Positions 50,475 through 59,222 of a DNA stretch of 64,000 bases are shown here, piece after piece (the first letter of the stretch is position 1; each line of letters starts with the position of its first letter). The position numbers were made by a program, and so were the translations under genes. The DNA comes from Anaerolineales bacterium (GTDB lineage: Bacteria; Chloroflexota; Anaerolineae; Anaerolineales; UBA11579): the NCBI GenBank assembly GCA_025808555.1, contig CP075526.1:1784712-1848711 (forward strand), in the 5' to 3' direction. A model generated the notes under the pieces. It had not been told where the DNA came from. It was given only the letters and a program-made list of their open reading frames with translations, and made no database searches.

Positions 50475-51410
50475 ATGAAAGTGCTTGCACTGGCTGGCGG
50501 AGTGGGTGGCGCCAAACTGGCTGATGGCCTGGCACAAGTATTGCCACCTGAAGACCTGACGATCATCGTCAATACAGGGGATGACTTTGAGCACTTTGGC
50601 CTCACCATCTGTCCTGACCTGGATACGGTTTGCTACACACTGGCCGGCCTGGCCAACCCGCAAACCGGCTGGGGCCGCGTAGGCGAGACCCAGCAGGCCA
50701 TGAACAGCGTGGAGTTGCTCGGCGGCCCCACCTGGTTCTGGTTGGGCGACCGTGACCTGGGCACCCACCTGGAGCGCACGCGCCGCCTGCGCGCCGGCGA
50801 TGCGCTCAGCGCCATCACCGCAGACTTCTGCGCGGCGTGGGGCATCCGCACCCGCGTGCTCCCGATGAGCGACCAGCCCGTGCGCACCTTCGTGAGCACG
50901 AATGAAGGCGAACTGGCCTTTCAGGAATATTTTGTCGCCCGCCGCTGCGAGCCGGTGGTGAGCAGCTTCCGTTTTGACGGCGTGGCGCAGGCGCAGCCCG
51001 CCCCCGGCGTGCTGGAAGCTGCGGCCGCCGCCGACCTGGTGGTCGTGTGCCCATCCAACCCCTGGGTGAGCGTTGCGCCGATCCTGGCGGTGCCCGGCTT
51101 GCAGACCGCCCTGGCCGCCAAACCCATCATCGCCGTCTCGCCCATTGTGGGCGGGCAGGCCATCAAGGGCCCGGCGGCCAAGATGTTCAGCGAGTTGGGC
51201 ATCGTGCCTAGCGCGCTTGCGGTGGCGCAGCACTACGGTAGCTTGCTACGCGGATTTGTATTCGATGAGGTGGATGTTGAGCAAACCGAAGCCATCGCCG
51301 CGCTCGGTATAATCCCTATGTCAACTGCCACTGTGATGAAGGAACGCGCACACCGTGTTCAACTGGCCAACGAAGTCCTCGCTTTTGGTCGTAACCTGCT
51401 CAGTGCATGA
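50475..51410 (+). CDS. cofD: 2-phospho-L-lactate (or phosphoenolpyruvate) transferase
   Basis: 311 aa from the ATG at 50475; the longer reading overlaps the previous gene and is rejected. LALAGGVGGAKLADGLA, NTGDDFEHFGLTICPDLDTVCYTLAGL split over about 33-60, and VVCPSNPWVSVAPIL are family hallmarks. It joins the activated phospho-acid from CofC/FbiD to Fo, giving (dehydro)F420-0. Confidence 0.95.
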   Translation: MKVLALAGGVGGAKLADGLAQVLPPEDLTIIVNTGDDFEHFGLTICPDLDTVCYTLAGLANPQTGWGRVGETQQAMNSVELLGGPTWFWLGDRDLGTHLERTRRLRAGDALSAITADFCAAWGIRTRVLPMSDQPVRTFVSTNEGELAFQEYFVARRCEPVVSSFRFDGVAQAQPAPGVLEAAAAADLVVVCPSNPWVSVAPILAVPGLQTALAAKPIIAVSPIVGGQAIKGPAAKMFSELGIVPSALAVAQHYGSLLRGFVFDEVDVEQTEAIAALGIIPMSTATVMKERAHRVQLANEVLAFGRNLLSA

Positions 51411-51437
51411 CCCCACTAGCTAGCCAAAGGAACGTGC

Positions 51438-52061
51438 ATGTCAATTTGGGCGATTGTTCCCGTTAAACCCTTGCGCCGCGGCAAATCCCGTCTGGCCTCG
51501 GTGCTCTCCGAAGATGACCGCGCTGCGCTCAACGAGCGCATGCTGCTGCACACCATTGATGCGCTCAAGAGCGTCGAAGCGCTGGGCGAAGTGCTGGTGG
51601 TGAGCCGAGATCCCGCGGCCCTGGCGCTGGCGCGCGAGCGCGGCGCCCGCACGCTGCAGGAGGACGGCGCGCCGCACCTCAACGTAGCCTTGCAGCGCGC
51701 CACGGCCGTGGCGCAGACCTATACTGCCACCAGCGTGCTGGTGGTCCCGGCAGACCTGCCGCAGCTCAGCCCGGCTGATGTGGCTACCATGCTGCAAGCC
51801 GGCAGCGAGGCGCCCGGCGTGGTGATCGCTCCTGACCATCATCATGAGGGCACCAATGCTCTTTACATTAACCCAGCTGGGTTGATCGAGTATGCGTTTG
51901 GCGAAGGCTCGTTCGCCACGCACAGCGCCAGGGCCGGCGCCGCCGGAGCGCAGTTGCATATCGTTGAGTTGCCATCGCTCTCCCATGACGTGGACGTTCC
52001 AGAGGATCTGGATTTTCTTCAACTCAGAATGGAAAACGAAGGCGGAGTGAATGCTGGCTAA
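51438..52061 (+). CDS. cofC: 2-phospho-L-lactate/phosphoenolpyruvate guanylyltransferase
   Basis: 207 aa. Nucleotidyltransferase opening AIVPVKPLRRGKSRLASVL, metal-binding VVPADLPQLSP, APDHHHEGTNALYI and the end HDVDVPEDLDFLQ. It activates phosphoenolpyruvate or 2-phospholactate with GTP for CofD. An AAAGGAA site precedes the ATG. Overlaps the thioesterase start by 11 bp. Confidence 0.93.
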   Translation: MSIWAIVPVKPLRRGKSRLASVLSEDDRAALNERMLLHTIDALKSVEALGEVLVVSRDPAALALARERGARTLQEDGAPHLNVALQRATAVAQTYTATSVLVVPADLPQLSPADVATMLQAGSEAPGVVIAPDHHHEGTNALYINPAGLIEYAFGEGSFATHSARAGAAGAQLHIVELPSLSHDVDVPEDLDFLQLRMENEGGVNAG

Positions 52062-52530
52062 TAAGCTCCCCAACTCGCGTAATTGCTTCGCTTGCGGCAT
52101 GGAGAATCCGATCGGCCTCAAGCTGGAAATGTATGCTGATCCGGTACAGGAGGGCGGGGTAGTGTGCAATTACACTGTGCCCAGGGTCTATGAAGGCTAC
52201 CCTGGCCTTGTGCACGGCGGGGTCATCAGCACCATTATGGACGAGGCGGTCAGCCGCGTGTTTATGCTGCAAGACCATAATCGCTTCATGTATACCGCCC
52301 GCCTCACCACCAAGTTCCGCAAGCATGTTCCGGTAGAGCAGCCCCTGCGTATCACGGGTATTGCGGTCAAAGACCGCGGCCGTGTGGCTGAAGCCCGTAC
52401 CGCCATCTACGATGCCAGCGGTGAGCTGTTGGCCGAAGGCGAAGCCCTGATGGTCGCCCTGCCTCCGGAGGATCTGGAAGGCGTTGCGCTGGATGAGCTC
52501 GGTTGGCGCGTGTATCCGGATTCAGAATAG
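52051..52530 (+). CDS. PaaI/hotdog-fold thioesterase
   Basis: 159 aa. The hotdog core HGGVISTIMDEAVSRV (about 55-70) holds the His-Gly and acidic residue of the 4HBT superfamily. An unusual N-terminal NCFACGMENPIGLKLEMY with two cysteines is shared by a subset of PaaI-like proteins. Hydrolyses an acyl-CoA or other thioester. Overlap with cofC indicates co-translation, without a known link to F420. Confidence 0.85.
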   Translation: MLANKLPNSRNCFACGMENPIGLKLEMYADPVQEGGVVCNYTVPRVYEGYPGLVHGGVISTIMDEAVSRVFMLQDHNRFMYTARLTTKFRKHVPVEQPLRITGIAVKDRGRVAEARTAIYDASGELLAEGEALMVALPPEDLEGVALDELGWRVYPDSE

Positions 52531-52531
52531 C

Positions 52532-53101
52532 ATGAGCGAAGTAACCCTAAAAGGCAACACCCTGCGCATTGGCGCCGCAGCCAGCCTGCAAGCGCTGGCC
52601 GAATCTGCCGGCTTGCAGCCCGCGTTGTATGACGCGATTGCGCGTGACGCCGAGCTAGCTGCCAGCCAGCTTGCGCTGCCGCAACTGCTCGCCGCCAGCG
52701 GCGGCTCGCTGCTGGCCGCCGCTATGCTGGCCCTGGACGCCGAGCTTGAATTGCAGGACGGCGCCGCCCAAAGCTACGGGAATTGGCTGGCCTTGCGTGC
52801 CACGGCGGGCGAGCCGGCCGTGGCCGCCCTAAGCTTCAGCACCGCCGCCCGTTTGGAGAGCTTCGTGGCCGACGGCGCCTGGCTGGTTCTGGCGCGCTGG
52901 CCGGCTGGCCGCACGCGGGTCGCCATCGGCGGCTGGGGCTCTGCGCCGCTATTGGCCATGGACGGCCGCGAGGCCAGCGGCATCCTGGAAGCCGCCGAGA
53001 ACACGCTGATGCTGGCCGGCACCGGCTTACCCGAGGACGAACCCCGCCTGGTGGTGGTGCGCGAGCTGGCCGAGCAGGCGCAAGCTTCTATTGCTGCTTA
53101 A
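52532..53101 (+). CDS. Degenerate FAD-binding-domain-like protein beside the molybdenum hydroxylase genes
   Basis: 189 aa, Ala/Leu-rich. The opening NTLRIGAAASLQALAE and the centre LAASGGSLLAAAML align by eye with the LRIGA-T-LAEL and TVGGNL blocks of XdhB/CoxM flavoproteins. A C-terminal part resembles their VAIGGWGSAPLLA-AE segment. The IRN-TVGGN FAD-binding residues are lost. It sits directly upstream of an intact fused FAD subunit gene. It may be a non-flavin structural remnant or assembly factor. Family assignment is tentative. Confidence 0.55.
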   Translation: MSEVTLKGNTLRIGAAASLQALAESAGLQPALYDAIARDAELAASQLALPQLLAASGGSLLAAAMLALDAELELQDGAAQSYGNWLALRATAGEPAVAALSFSTAARLESFVADGAWLVLARWPAGRTRVAIGGWGSAPLLAMDGREASGILEAAENTLMLAGTGLPEDEPRLVVVRELAEQAQASIAA

Positions 53102-53130
53102 GCTTCAAAGCTCGCTGATGCTTGAGTGCT

Positions 53131-53136
53131 TATAAT
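53131..53136 (+). promoter_or_regulatory. -10 box TATAAT, leaderless molybdenum hydroxylase gene
   Basis: Perfect TATAAT with a 9-nt spacer to the ATG at 53146. It lies 30 bp after the previous stop and so gives the hydroxylase genes their own promoter. Confidence 0.55.
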
Positions 53137-53145
53137 ATCGGCCAC

Positions 53146-54564
53146 ATGTGGTCTCATTACATCACCGCTCACACTGTTGAAGATGCCTTGGCTGCTCTGG
53201 CGCAGCATGGCAGCGCGGCGCGCATTGTAGCCGGCGCAACTGACCTGATCGTTGAATATGAACTGGGCGCCCGCAAGGGCGTGCATACCCTGATCGACGT
53301 CACGCGCATCCCCGGGCTCAACGCCATCACACAGGGCGGCGATGGCCGCATCCACCTCGGCCCTCTGGTGACGCACAACGATTGCGCTGCCAGCCCGCTG
53401 CTGCGCCAGCAGGCGCTGCCGCTGGCGCAGGCCGCCTACCAGGTGGGAGCGCCGCAGATCCGCAACCGCAGCACCGTGGCGGGCAATCTTATCACCGCCT
53501 CCCCAGCCAACGACACCATCCCGCCGCTGATCGCGTTGGGCGCTAGCGTGGTGCTGCGCTCACAGTCCGGCGAGCGCAGTGTGCCGTTGGCCGAGTTTTA
53601 TACCGGCGTGCGCAAGACCGTCATGCAGCCGGTCGAGATGCTGGTGGATATAAACTTCCCGGCGCTTGACCCAGCCAGCCAGCGCGGTGCCTTCATGCGC
53701 ATGACCCTGCGCCGCGCCCAGGCCATCTCGGTCATCAATGCGGCCATCGTGCTCACGATGGATGGCAGCGCGGTCAGCCGGGCTACGATTGCGCTGGGTG
53801 CGGTGGCCCCGACGATCATTCGTGCACCCGAGGCCGAAGCCTACTTGGCTGGCAAGCCCCTCACCGAAGAGACGATCGTCCAGACGGCACAGCTGACCCA
53901 GGCCGCGGCCACGCCCATTGGCGATATCCGCAGCTCGGCTGATTACCGCCGCGAGATGGTGCGTGTGGCCACGGCCCGCCTGCTCGAAGAGCTGGCCCAG
54001 CCGCAGCCGCCAGAGCGTATTCCTGAAAGTCCGGTCTTGCTGGCGAAGCCAAACGGTGAGCCAATCGGTCAATCGATTGATCGATTATTCGATGCCACGG
54101 CCATCAAAACTAACATCAATGGCACACAGTATTCCTTTGAAGCAGGCCACGAGAAGACCTTGCTGCGCTTGCTGCGCGAGGACGCGCTGCTCACCGGCAC
54201 CAAAGAAGGTTGCGCAGAAGGGGAGTGCGGCGCTTGCACCGTGTTCATGGATGGCAAGGCGGTGATGAGCTGCCTGGTGCCTGCCCCCCGGGCCAACGGC
54301 GCCAACATCGTCACCATTGAGGGCTTGGCAAATGAAGACGGCGAGCTGCACCCCGTGCAGCAGGCGTTCATTGACCATGCTGCTGTGCAGTGCGGTTATT
54401 GCACTCCAGGTTTCGTAATGTCGGCGGCCATGCTGCTGCATGAGCATCCGCAACCCACCCGCCAACAGGCGAAAGAGGCGCTGGCGGGCAATTTGTGCCG
54501 CTGCACTGGCTATTATAAGATTCTGGATGCGGTGCAAGCCGCCGCCACTACGGAGATCCAATAA
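53146..54564 (+). CDS. Molybdenum hydroxylase FAD-binding and 2Fe-2S subunits, fused
   Basis: 472 aa. Residues 1-290 are an XdhB/CoxM flavoprotein (IVAGATDLIVEYELG, APQIRNRSTVAGNLITASPAND). A linker of about 20 residues follows. Residues about 315-472 are the XdhC/CoxS ferredoxin: plant-type cluster EGCAEGECGACTVF...C and the helical-domain cluster VQCGYCTPG...NLCRCTGY. The usual gene order is separate subunits; this FAD-then-FeS fusion puts the electron path from the Mo site to FAD in one chain. Start chosen by the TATAAT box. Confidence 0.93.
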   Translation: MWSHYITAHTVEDALAALAQHGSAARIVAGATDLIVEYELGARKGVHTLIDVTRIPGLNAITQGGDGRIHLGPLVTHNDCAASPLLRQQALPLAQAAYQVGAPQIRNRSTVAGNLITASPANDTIPPLIALGASVVLRSQSGERSVPLAEFYTGVRKTVMQPVEMLVDINFPALDPASQRGAFMRMTLRRAQAISVINAAIVLTMDGSAVSRATIALGAVAPTIIRAPEAEAYLAGKPLTEETIVQTAQLTQAAATPIGDIRSSADYRREMVRVATARLLEELAQPQPPERIPESPVLLAKPNGEPIGQSIDRLFDATAIKTNINGTQYSFEAGHEKTLLRLLREDALLTGTKEGCAEGECGACTVFMDGKAVMSCLVPAPRANGANIVTIEGLANEDGELHPVQQAFIDHAAVQCGYCTPGFVMSAAMLLHEHPQPTRQQAKEALAGNLCRCTGYYKILDAVQAAATTEIQ

Positions 54565-54902
54565 TGTTATTGCGCAAACCTACTCGTGATCCCTTCCCCT
54601 GGCGCGTGCACCCCATCTGGCGCGGCATTGGCTGCATTTTGTTGATCGTGCTGCCGGTGGTTGCTTATGGTTTCACTGACTTGATCGTGGCCTGGGCTTT
54701 GGCCAACAACCATACGCTCGCGGAAGGCGCCCGCGCCAATCCTGATCTGCTTGCCAGTCCTTATTTCAAAGGCGTCTTTACGCTGGTGCTCACGCTGATC
54801 CTGTATCTGGTGTTCTCCATTTTGGGTTCGATCGTCTATTCGCTGGCAGGCGGCCCTCTGAACGAAGAAGTGGCCACCATGACGCGCGGACGCTACGAAT
54901 AA
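54564..54902 (+). CDS. Small two-helix membrane protein within the hydroxylase operon
   Basis: 112 aa. Its ATG shares a base with the previous stop, and its stop is followed immediately by the next ATG. Two long hydrophobic helices (about 20-45 and 68-96) with short charged ends; no cofactor motif. No homologue recognised. Position between hydroxylase subunit genes suggests it docks the enzyme at the membrane or passes electrons onward, but this is inference. Confidence 0.7.
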   Translation: MLLRKPTRDPFPWRVHPIWRGIGCILLIVLPVVAYGFTDLIVAWALANNHTLAEGARANPDLLASPYFKGVFTLVLTLILYLVFSILGSIVYSLAGGPLNEEVATMTRGRYE

Positions 54903-57146
54903 ATGAGCAGGCTAAGAACCAGCGCCATCGGCCAGTCACACGGGCGCATTGACGCCCACGGCAAAGTGACCGGCCAGACCCTCTATCCGGGCGACATCAA
55001 CAAGCCTGACCAATTGCACGCCAAGGTGCTGTTCGCTGGGCGGCCGCACGCCATCATCCATTCCATCGATACCGCCGAGGCCGAAGCCTTGCCCGGCGTC
55101 GTCGCCATCTTCACCGCCAAGGATGTGCCGGTCAACGAATACGGCCTGATGGTGCAGGACCAGCCGGTGCTGTGCGGGCCGGGCTCCAGCAAGCCGTATG
55201 CCGAGCGTGTGCGCTTTGTAGGTGACCAGGTCGCCTTCATTGTGGCCGAGACCGAAGCCATCGCCGCCGCGGCGCGCAGCCTCATCAAGGTCGAGTATGA
55301 GGACATGCCTGTGCTCACCGACCCTGAAGAGGCCATGCAGCCAGATGCCTTGCGCATCCATCCCGATAGCGACAATACCTATCACCGCTACCGCGTGCGT
55401 TACGGCGGCGACATTGAGGCTGCTTTTGCGCAGGCCGACGTGATCGTAGAAGGTGAGTACCGCACGCCGGTGCAAGAGCACGCCTACCTGGCACCCGAAG
55501 CCGGGCTGGGCTATATCGACGAGCAGGGGCGCGTCACCGTTGAAGTGGCCGGCCAATGGGCGCACGAAGAGCGCATGGCCATTGCTCATGCGCTCGGCTT
55601 GGCTGACGAGCAGGTGCGTGTCATTCACCCTGCGATCGGTGGCGCCTTCGGTGGGCGTGAGGACATGTCCATCCAAATCGTGCTGGGCCTGGCCGCCTGG
55701 CGTCTACACCAGCGCGGCATACATCGCCCGGTCAAGATCATTTGGAGCCGCTATGAGTCCATGATCGGGCATCACAAGCGCCACCCCTACATTATTCGCT
55801 CCAAGTGGGGCGCCACCAAGGATGGAAAGATCATTGCCGCCAAGTCGGAAGTCATCGCCGACTCGGGACCGTACATCTACACCTCCGTCAAAGTGCTGGG
55901 CAATGCAACGCTGCTGGCTACTGGCCCGTATGTGATCCCCAACGTGCATGTTGACGCTTGCACGGTGTACACCAACAATATTCCCAATGGCGCTTTCCGT
56001 GGCTTTGGTGGGCCGCAGGGTGCGTTCGCGTCCGAGTCGCAGATCAACAAACTGGCCGACGCGCTGGGCATGGACCCCGTCAAGCTGCGCATGCTTAACA
56101 TGGCGCTGGATGGCGACATCCTGGCCACCGGCGTCAGCCAGCCGCCCGGCGTCTCGCTGGACAAAGTGGTGGACGCGTGTGCGCGGGCGGCCGGCTGGCA
56201 AGAACAGGCCGGCGTCTGGCAGCGCAGCCCGGCTGCCTGGCCGCAGTTGCCGGCGGCCCCGGCGCACATCAAGCGCGGCGTGGGCATTGCCTGCGGCTTC
56301 AAGAACGTAGGCTTCTCGTTTGGCTTTCCCGAACGGGCGTACGCCACGATCGAGATCCACGGCCAGGCCGAGATCGAACGAGTCGTGCTGCACCAGGCCG
56401 GCTCCGATGTAGGCCAGGGGGCGCACACCGCCTTCCGCCAAATGGCGGCCGATGCGGTCGGCGTGCCGGTGGACATGGTCGAGATGGTGGTGGCGGATAC
56501 CGCCGTCACGGGCGACTCGGGCTCGGCTTCCGCTTCGCGTCTGACCTTCATGGCGGGCAATGCCATCCGCGGCGCGGCGGATGCCGCGCTGCAGCGCTGG
56601 CAGGACGAAGAGCGCCCGGCCATCGCCGAGTTCAAGTATGTGCCGCCGCCCACAACGCTGCTGGATGCCCAGACTGGGCAGGGCGATCCTGTGTTTGCCT
56701 ATGGCTATGTGGCCGAGGCGGTGGCGGTGGAAGTGGACACCCAAACCGGCGAAGTGCATATCACCGATGTTATCTGCGCTGACGATGTGGGCAAGGCGAT
56801 CAACCTGCAGCAGATCGAAGGCCAGATCGAAGGCGCCGTGGTGCAGGCCGCTGGCTACACCTTGATGGAGAATTTCATTCAAGAGGGCGGATACACCAAG
56901 ACCCCCTTCTTCTCAAATTATCTGATCCCGACTGTGATGGATGTGCCCGACCGCGTGCAGTCGCTCATTCTGGAGTTCCCCGACCCGAATGGGCCGTGGG
57001 GCGTGCGCGGCATGGCTGAGATGCCTTACATCCCCTTCTCGCCTGCGGTCACCGCCGCGGTCTACGATGCCACCGGCGTATGGATCGACCAGTTCCCGCT
57101 GGTGCCCGAGCGTGTGCTGCGCGCCCTGGGTAAACTGCCCAGCTAG
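54903..57146 (+). CDS. Molybdenum hydroxylase large (molybdopterin-binding) subunit
   Basis: 747 aa. MoCo-binding blocks IGGAFGGRED, NGAFRGFGGPQG and GSDVGQGAHT. The catalytic Glu appears in GMAEMPYIPFSPAV, where GxGE is usual (Gly before Glu replaced by Ala). Xanthine dehydrogenase-family hydroxylase; purines, CO, aldehydes and N-heterocycles are all possible. No AYRCSFR loop of CO dehydrogenase is seen, so CO is unlikely. Forms a complex with the fused subunit upstream. Confidence 0.93.
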   Translation: MSRLRTSAIGQSHGRIDAHGKVTGQTLYPGDINKPDQLHAKVLFAGRPHAIIHSIDTAEAEALPGVVAIFTAKDVPVNEYGLMVQDQPVLCGPGSSKPYAERVRFVGDQVAFIVAETEAIAAAARSLIKVEYEDMPVLTDPEEAMQPDALRIHPDSDNTYHRYRVRYGGDIEAAFAQADVIVEGEYRTPVQEHAYLAPEAGLGYIDEQGRVTVEVAGQWAHEERMAIAHALGLADEQVRVIHPAIGGAFGGREDMSIQIVLGLAAWRLHQRGIHRPVKIIWSRYESMIGHHKRHPYIIRSKWGATKDGKIIAAKSEVIADSGPYIYTSVKVLGNATLLATGPYVIPNVHVDACTVYTNNIPNGAFRGFGGPQGAFASESQINKLADALGMDPVKLRMLNMALDGDILATGVSQPPGVSLDKVVDACARAAGWQEQAGVWQRSPAAWPQLPAAPAHIKRGVGIACGFKNVGFSFGFPERAYATIEIHGQAEIERVVLHQAGSDVGQGAHTAFRQMAADAVGVPVDMVEMVVADTAVTGDSGSASASRLTFMAGNAIRGAADAALQRWQDEERPAIAEFKYVPPPTTLLDAQTGQGDPVFAYGYVAEAVAVEVDTQTGEVHITDVICADDVGKAINLQQIEGQIEGAVVQAAGYTLMENFIQEGGYTKTPFFSNYLIPTVMDVPDRVQSLILEFPDPNGPWGVRGMAEMPYIPFSPAVTAAVYDATGVWIDQFPLVPERVLRALGKLPS

Positions 57147-57150
57147 CCTG

Positions 57151-58056
57151 ATGTCATTCGTTGAGCGCGTGCTCTACGGCGAGCGGGAACGGCTGGGCCG
57201 CCAAAACCGGGCTGGCCTACCCGGCGCGCTGGTTCAGCTCTCAGACGGCAAGACATATTACGAAAGCGCCGGGCCTGCCAGTGGCAAGCCGGTGGTGCTT
57301 ATTCATGGCTTCTCAATGCCCAGCTTTATCTGGGATCCTACGTTCGCGGCGCTGGCCCAAGCCGGCTTCCGCGTCATTCGCTATGACCTATATGGCCGTG
57401 GCTGGTCTGACCGGCCGGAGGCGCGCTACGACAAGGCGCTGTTCGTGCGCCAACAGGCTGAGTTGCTGGATGAGCTGAAGATCTCGCAGGCCAGCCTGGT
57501 GTCGCTCTCGATGGGCGGCGTGGTGGCGGCAGAATTTGCCTTCCGCTTTCCTAAGCGTGCAGACAGGTTGAGCTTTGTAGACCCGGCGGGTTTTGACCTG
57601 GGGCTGCCGCCCGCCGTCAAGGCCGTCTTCTTGCCGCTGGTGGGCGAGGTGCTGCTCGGCATGCTGGGACGCATGGGGCGCAAGCCGCTGCTTGAAAGCA
57701 TGCTGGCTGATTTTTACCAGCCTGCGCCCGAGGCGATTGTTTCTTTCTCACAACGCTATTTTGAGCAGATGAAGTACCGCGGCTTCAAGCGCGCTTTGCT
57801 CTCCTCGTTGCGCAGCGGCATGCTGGATGAAGATCTGCTGTTGTTCCAACGCCTGGGTGAAAGCGGCAAGCCGGTGCAGCTTTTTTGGGGCGAGCTGGAT
57901 GAAACTGTCCCTTTCCGCCACGCACAGACCTTCGTTAATCTGGTGCCGCAGACTGAATTCCACCCCATTGCCCAGGCTCGCCACATCCCGCACTTTGACC
58001 GTCCTGAAGTGGTGAACCCACTCCTGATCGAGTTCCTCGCTCGAGGCGCGCAATGA
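57151..58056 (+). CDS. Alpha/beta-fold hydrolase
   Basis: 301 aa, 4 bp after the hydroxylase gene. Oxyanion HGFSMP, nucleophile elbow SLSMGG (Ser about 116), DLYGRGWSDRP, acid in WGELDETVP and catalytic His in ARHIPHFDRP. May hydrolyse a ring product of the molybdenum hydroxylase, judged only by position. Its last 4 bp overlap mocA (ATGA). Confidence 0.88.
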   Translation: MSFVERVLYGERERLGRQNRAGLPGALVQLSDGKTYYESAGPASGKPVVLIHGFSMPSFIWDPTFAALAQAGFRVIRYDLYGRGWSDRPEARYDKALFVRQQAELLDELKISQASLVSLSMGGVVAAEFAFRFPKRADRLSFVDPAGFDLGLPPAVKAVFLPLVGEVLLGMLGRMGRKPLLESMLADFYQPAPEAIVSFSQRYFEQMKYRGFKRALLSSLRSGMLDEDLLLFQRLGESGKPVQLFWGELDETVPFRHAQTFVNLVPQTEFHPIAQARHIPHFDRPEVVNPLLIEFLARGAQ

Positions 58057-58643
58057 GCGAGCAGATCGCCGGCGTCATTCTTGCGGCGGGTGAGTCCAAG
58101 CGGCTTGGTCAACCCAAGCAGCTATTGGATTGGAAGGGTAAGCCCTTCGTGCGCCAGGTGGCCGAAACCGCCCTGGCGGCGCGGCTGGACCCGGTGGTTG
58201 TGGTCACCGGCGCGGCCGCGGCCGAGGTGTCGGCCGTGTTGGATGGACTGCCAGTGCGCATTGTGCACAATGCGCACTGGGCTCAGGGGCAAAGCAGCTC
58301 AGTGAAAGCCGGCCTGGCGGCTGTGCCGCCCCAGGCCGCCGCGGCCATCTTTATGGTGGTGGACCAGCCGCAACTTCCGGTGCGGCTGCTGGATGCGCTG
58401 CAGGAGCATTATGCTGAACAGCGGCCGCCGATCATTGCCACCTTGGTGGATGGCAAGCGCACCAACCCGGTACTGTTCGACCGCAGCACCTTTGCAGATT
58501 TTGACAGTCTGGAAGGCGACACAGGTGGCCGCGCCCTGTTCTCAAAGCACCAGGTGACCTGGTACCCCTGGCTGGACACTTCGCTTGTGTTCGATGTGGA
58601 CACGTCGGAGGATTACGAGCGCCTGCTGCGCTTCTTCAGTTGA
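58053..58643 (+). CDS. mocA: Molybdenum cofactor cytidylyltransferase-like protein
   Basis: 196 aa. Nucleotidyltransferase opening GVILAAGESKRLGQPKQLL, metal Asp in FMVVDQPQLP and the end FDVDTSEDYERL. MocA attaches CMP to molybdopterin for xanthine-dehydrogenase-type enzymes, so the operon position fits well. Other NTP-transferases share these motifs. Confidence 0.87.
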   Translation: MSEQIAGVILAAGESKRLGQPKQLLDWKGKPFVRQVAETALAARLDPVVVVTGAAAAEVSAVLDGLPVRIVHNAHWAQGQSSSVKAGLAAVPPQAAAAIFMVVDQPQLPVRLLDALQEHYAEQRPPIIATLVDGKRTNPVLFDRSTFADFDSLEGDTGGRALFSKHQVTWYPWLDTSLVFDVDTSEDYERLLRFFS

Positions 58644-59218
58644 TGCGCGCCTTTATCGCCTTCGAGCTGCCTGATGAATTACGCGCCGCAGTAGCGGCCA
58701 TTAGCGTCGGCCTGCGCAACAGTTTGCCTGATGCGCCGTTAAGTTGGGTGCCGGCCAGCAATATGCATCTCACGCTCAAATTCCTGGGTGAGATCTCGCC
58801 CGCGCAAGTGTCGGCCATCCAGGCTGTGTTGCAGTCGCTCGCCGAAAGCTATTCGCCCATTCCCATATCGTTCAGCGGTCTGGGTGCATTTCCAAACCTA
58901 CGCCGCCCGCGTGTGCTGTGGGCAGGCTTGCAGACGCCAGCTGCGCTAGCGCAGCTGGCCGCCGAAGTGGAAGCTGCGCTGCAGGCGCACGGCTTCGCCC
59001 GCGAGCCACGCGCCTTCACGCCGCACCTCACGCTGGCGAGGGTGCGCCGTGAGGCGCAGCCCGCCCAGCTGGCAGGTTTGCAGCCGGCATTGGCACAGCA
59101 AGGTGTGCCAGCCGCCAGCGGCCTTCTCGAACAGCTTGTGCTGTTCGAGAGCCAGCTAAAACCCAGCGGCGCCGTATATAATTCTCTTGTGCGAATTCAA
59201 TTGCACACCAAAGGATAA
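58643..59218 (+). CDS. thpR: RNA 2',3'-cyclic phosphodiesterase
   Basis: 191 aa; the ATG at 58643 overlaps the mocA stop (TGATG). Two HxTx motifs, HLTLKFLG (about 42) and HLTLARVR (about 126), make the 2H active site. Opens RNA 2',3'-cyclic ends in vitro; the cellular role is not settled. Contains a TATAAT (59177-59182) that could drive rsfS. Confidence 0.92.
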   Translation: MRAFIAFELPDELRAAVAAISVGLRNSLPDAPLSWVPASNMHLTLKFLGEISPAQVSAIQAVLQSLAESYSPIPISFSGLGAFPNLRRPRVLWAGLQTPAALAQLAAEVEAALQAHGFAREPRAFTPHLTLARVRREAQPAQLAGLQPALAQQGVPAASGLLEQLVLFESQLKPSGAVYNSLVRIQLHTKG

Positions 59219-59222
59219 GTAT

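Noticed and set aside
55704..56882. 392-codon minus-strand frame within the hydroxylase large subunit
   Set aside because: Mirror of a strongly conserved gene; no domain.
54903..57146. Aerobic CO dehydrogenase
   Set aside because: The AYRCSFR active-site loop is not seen, so a xanthine-dehydrogenase-type hydroxylase is the safer call.
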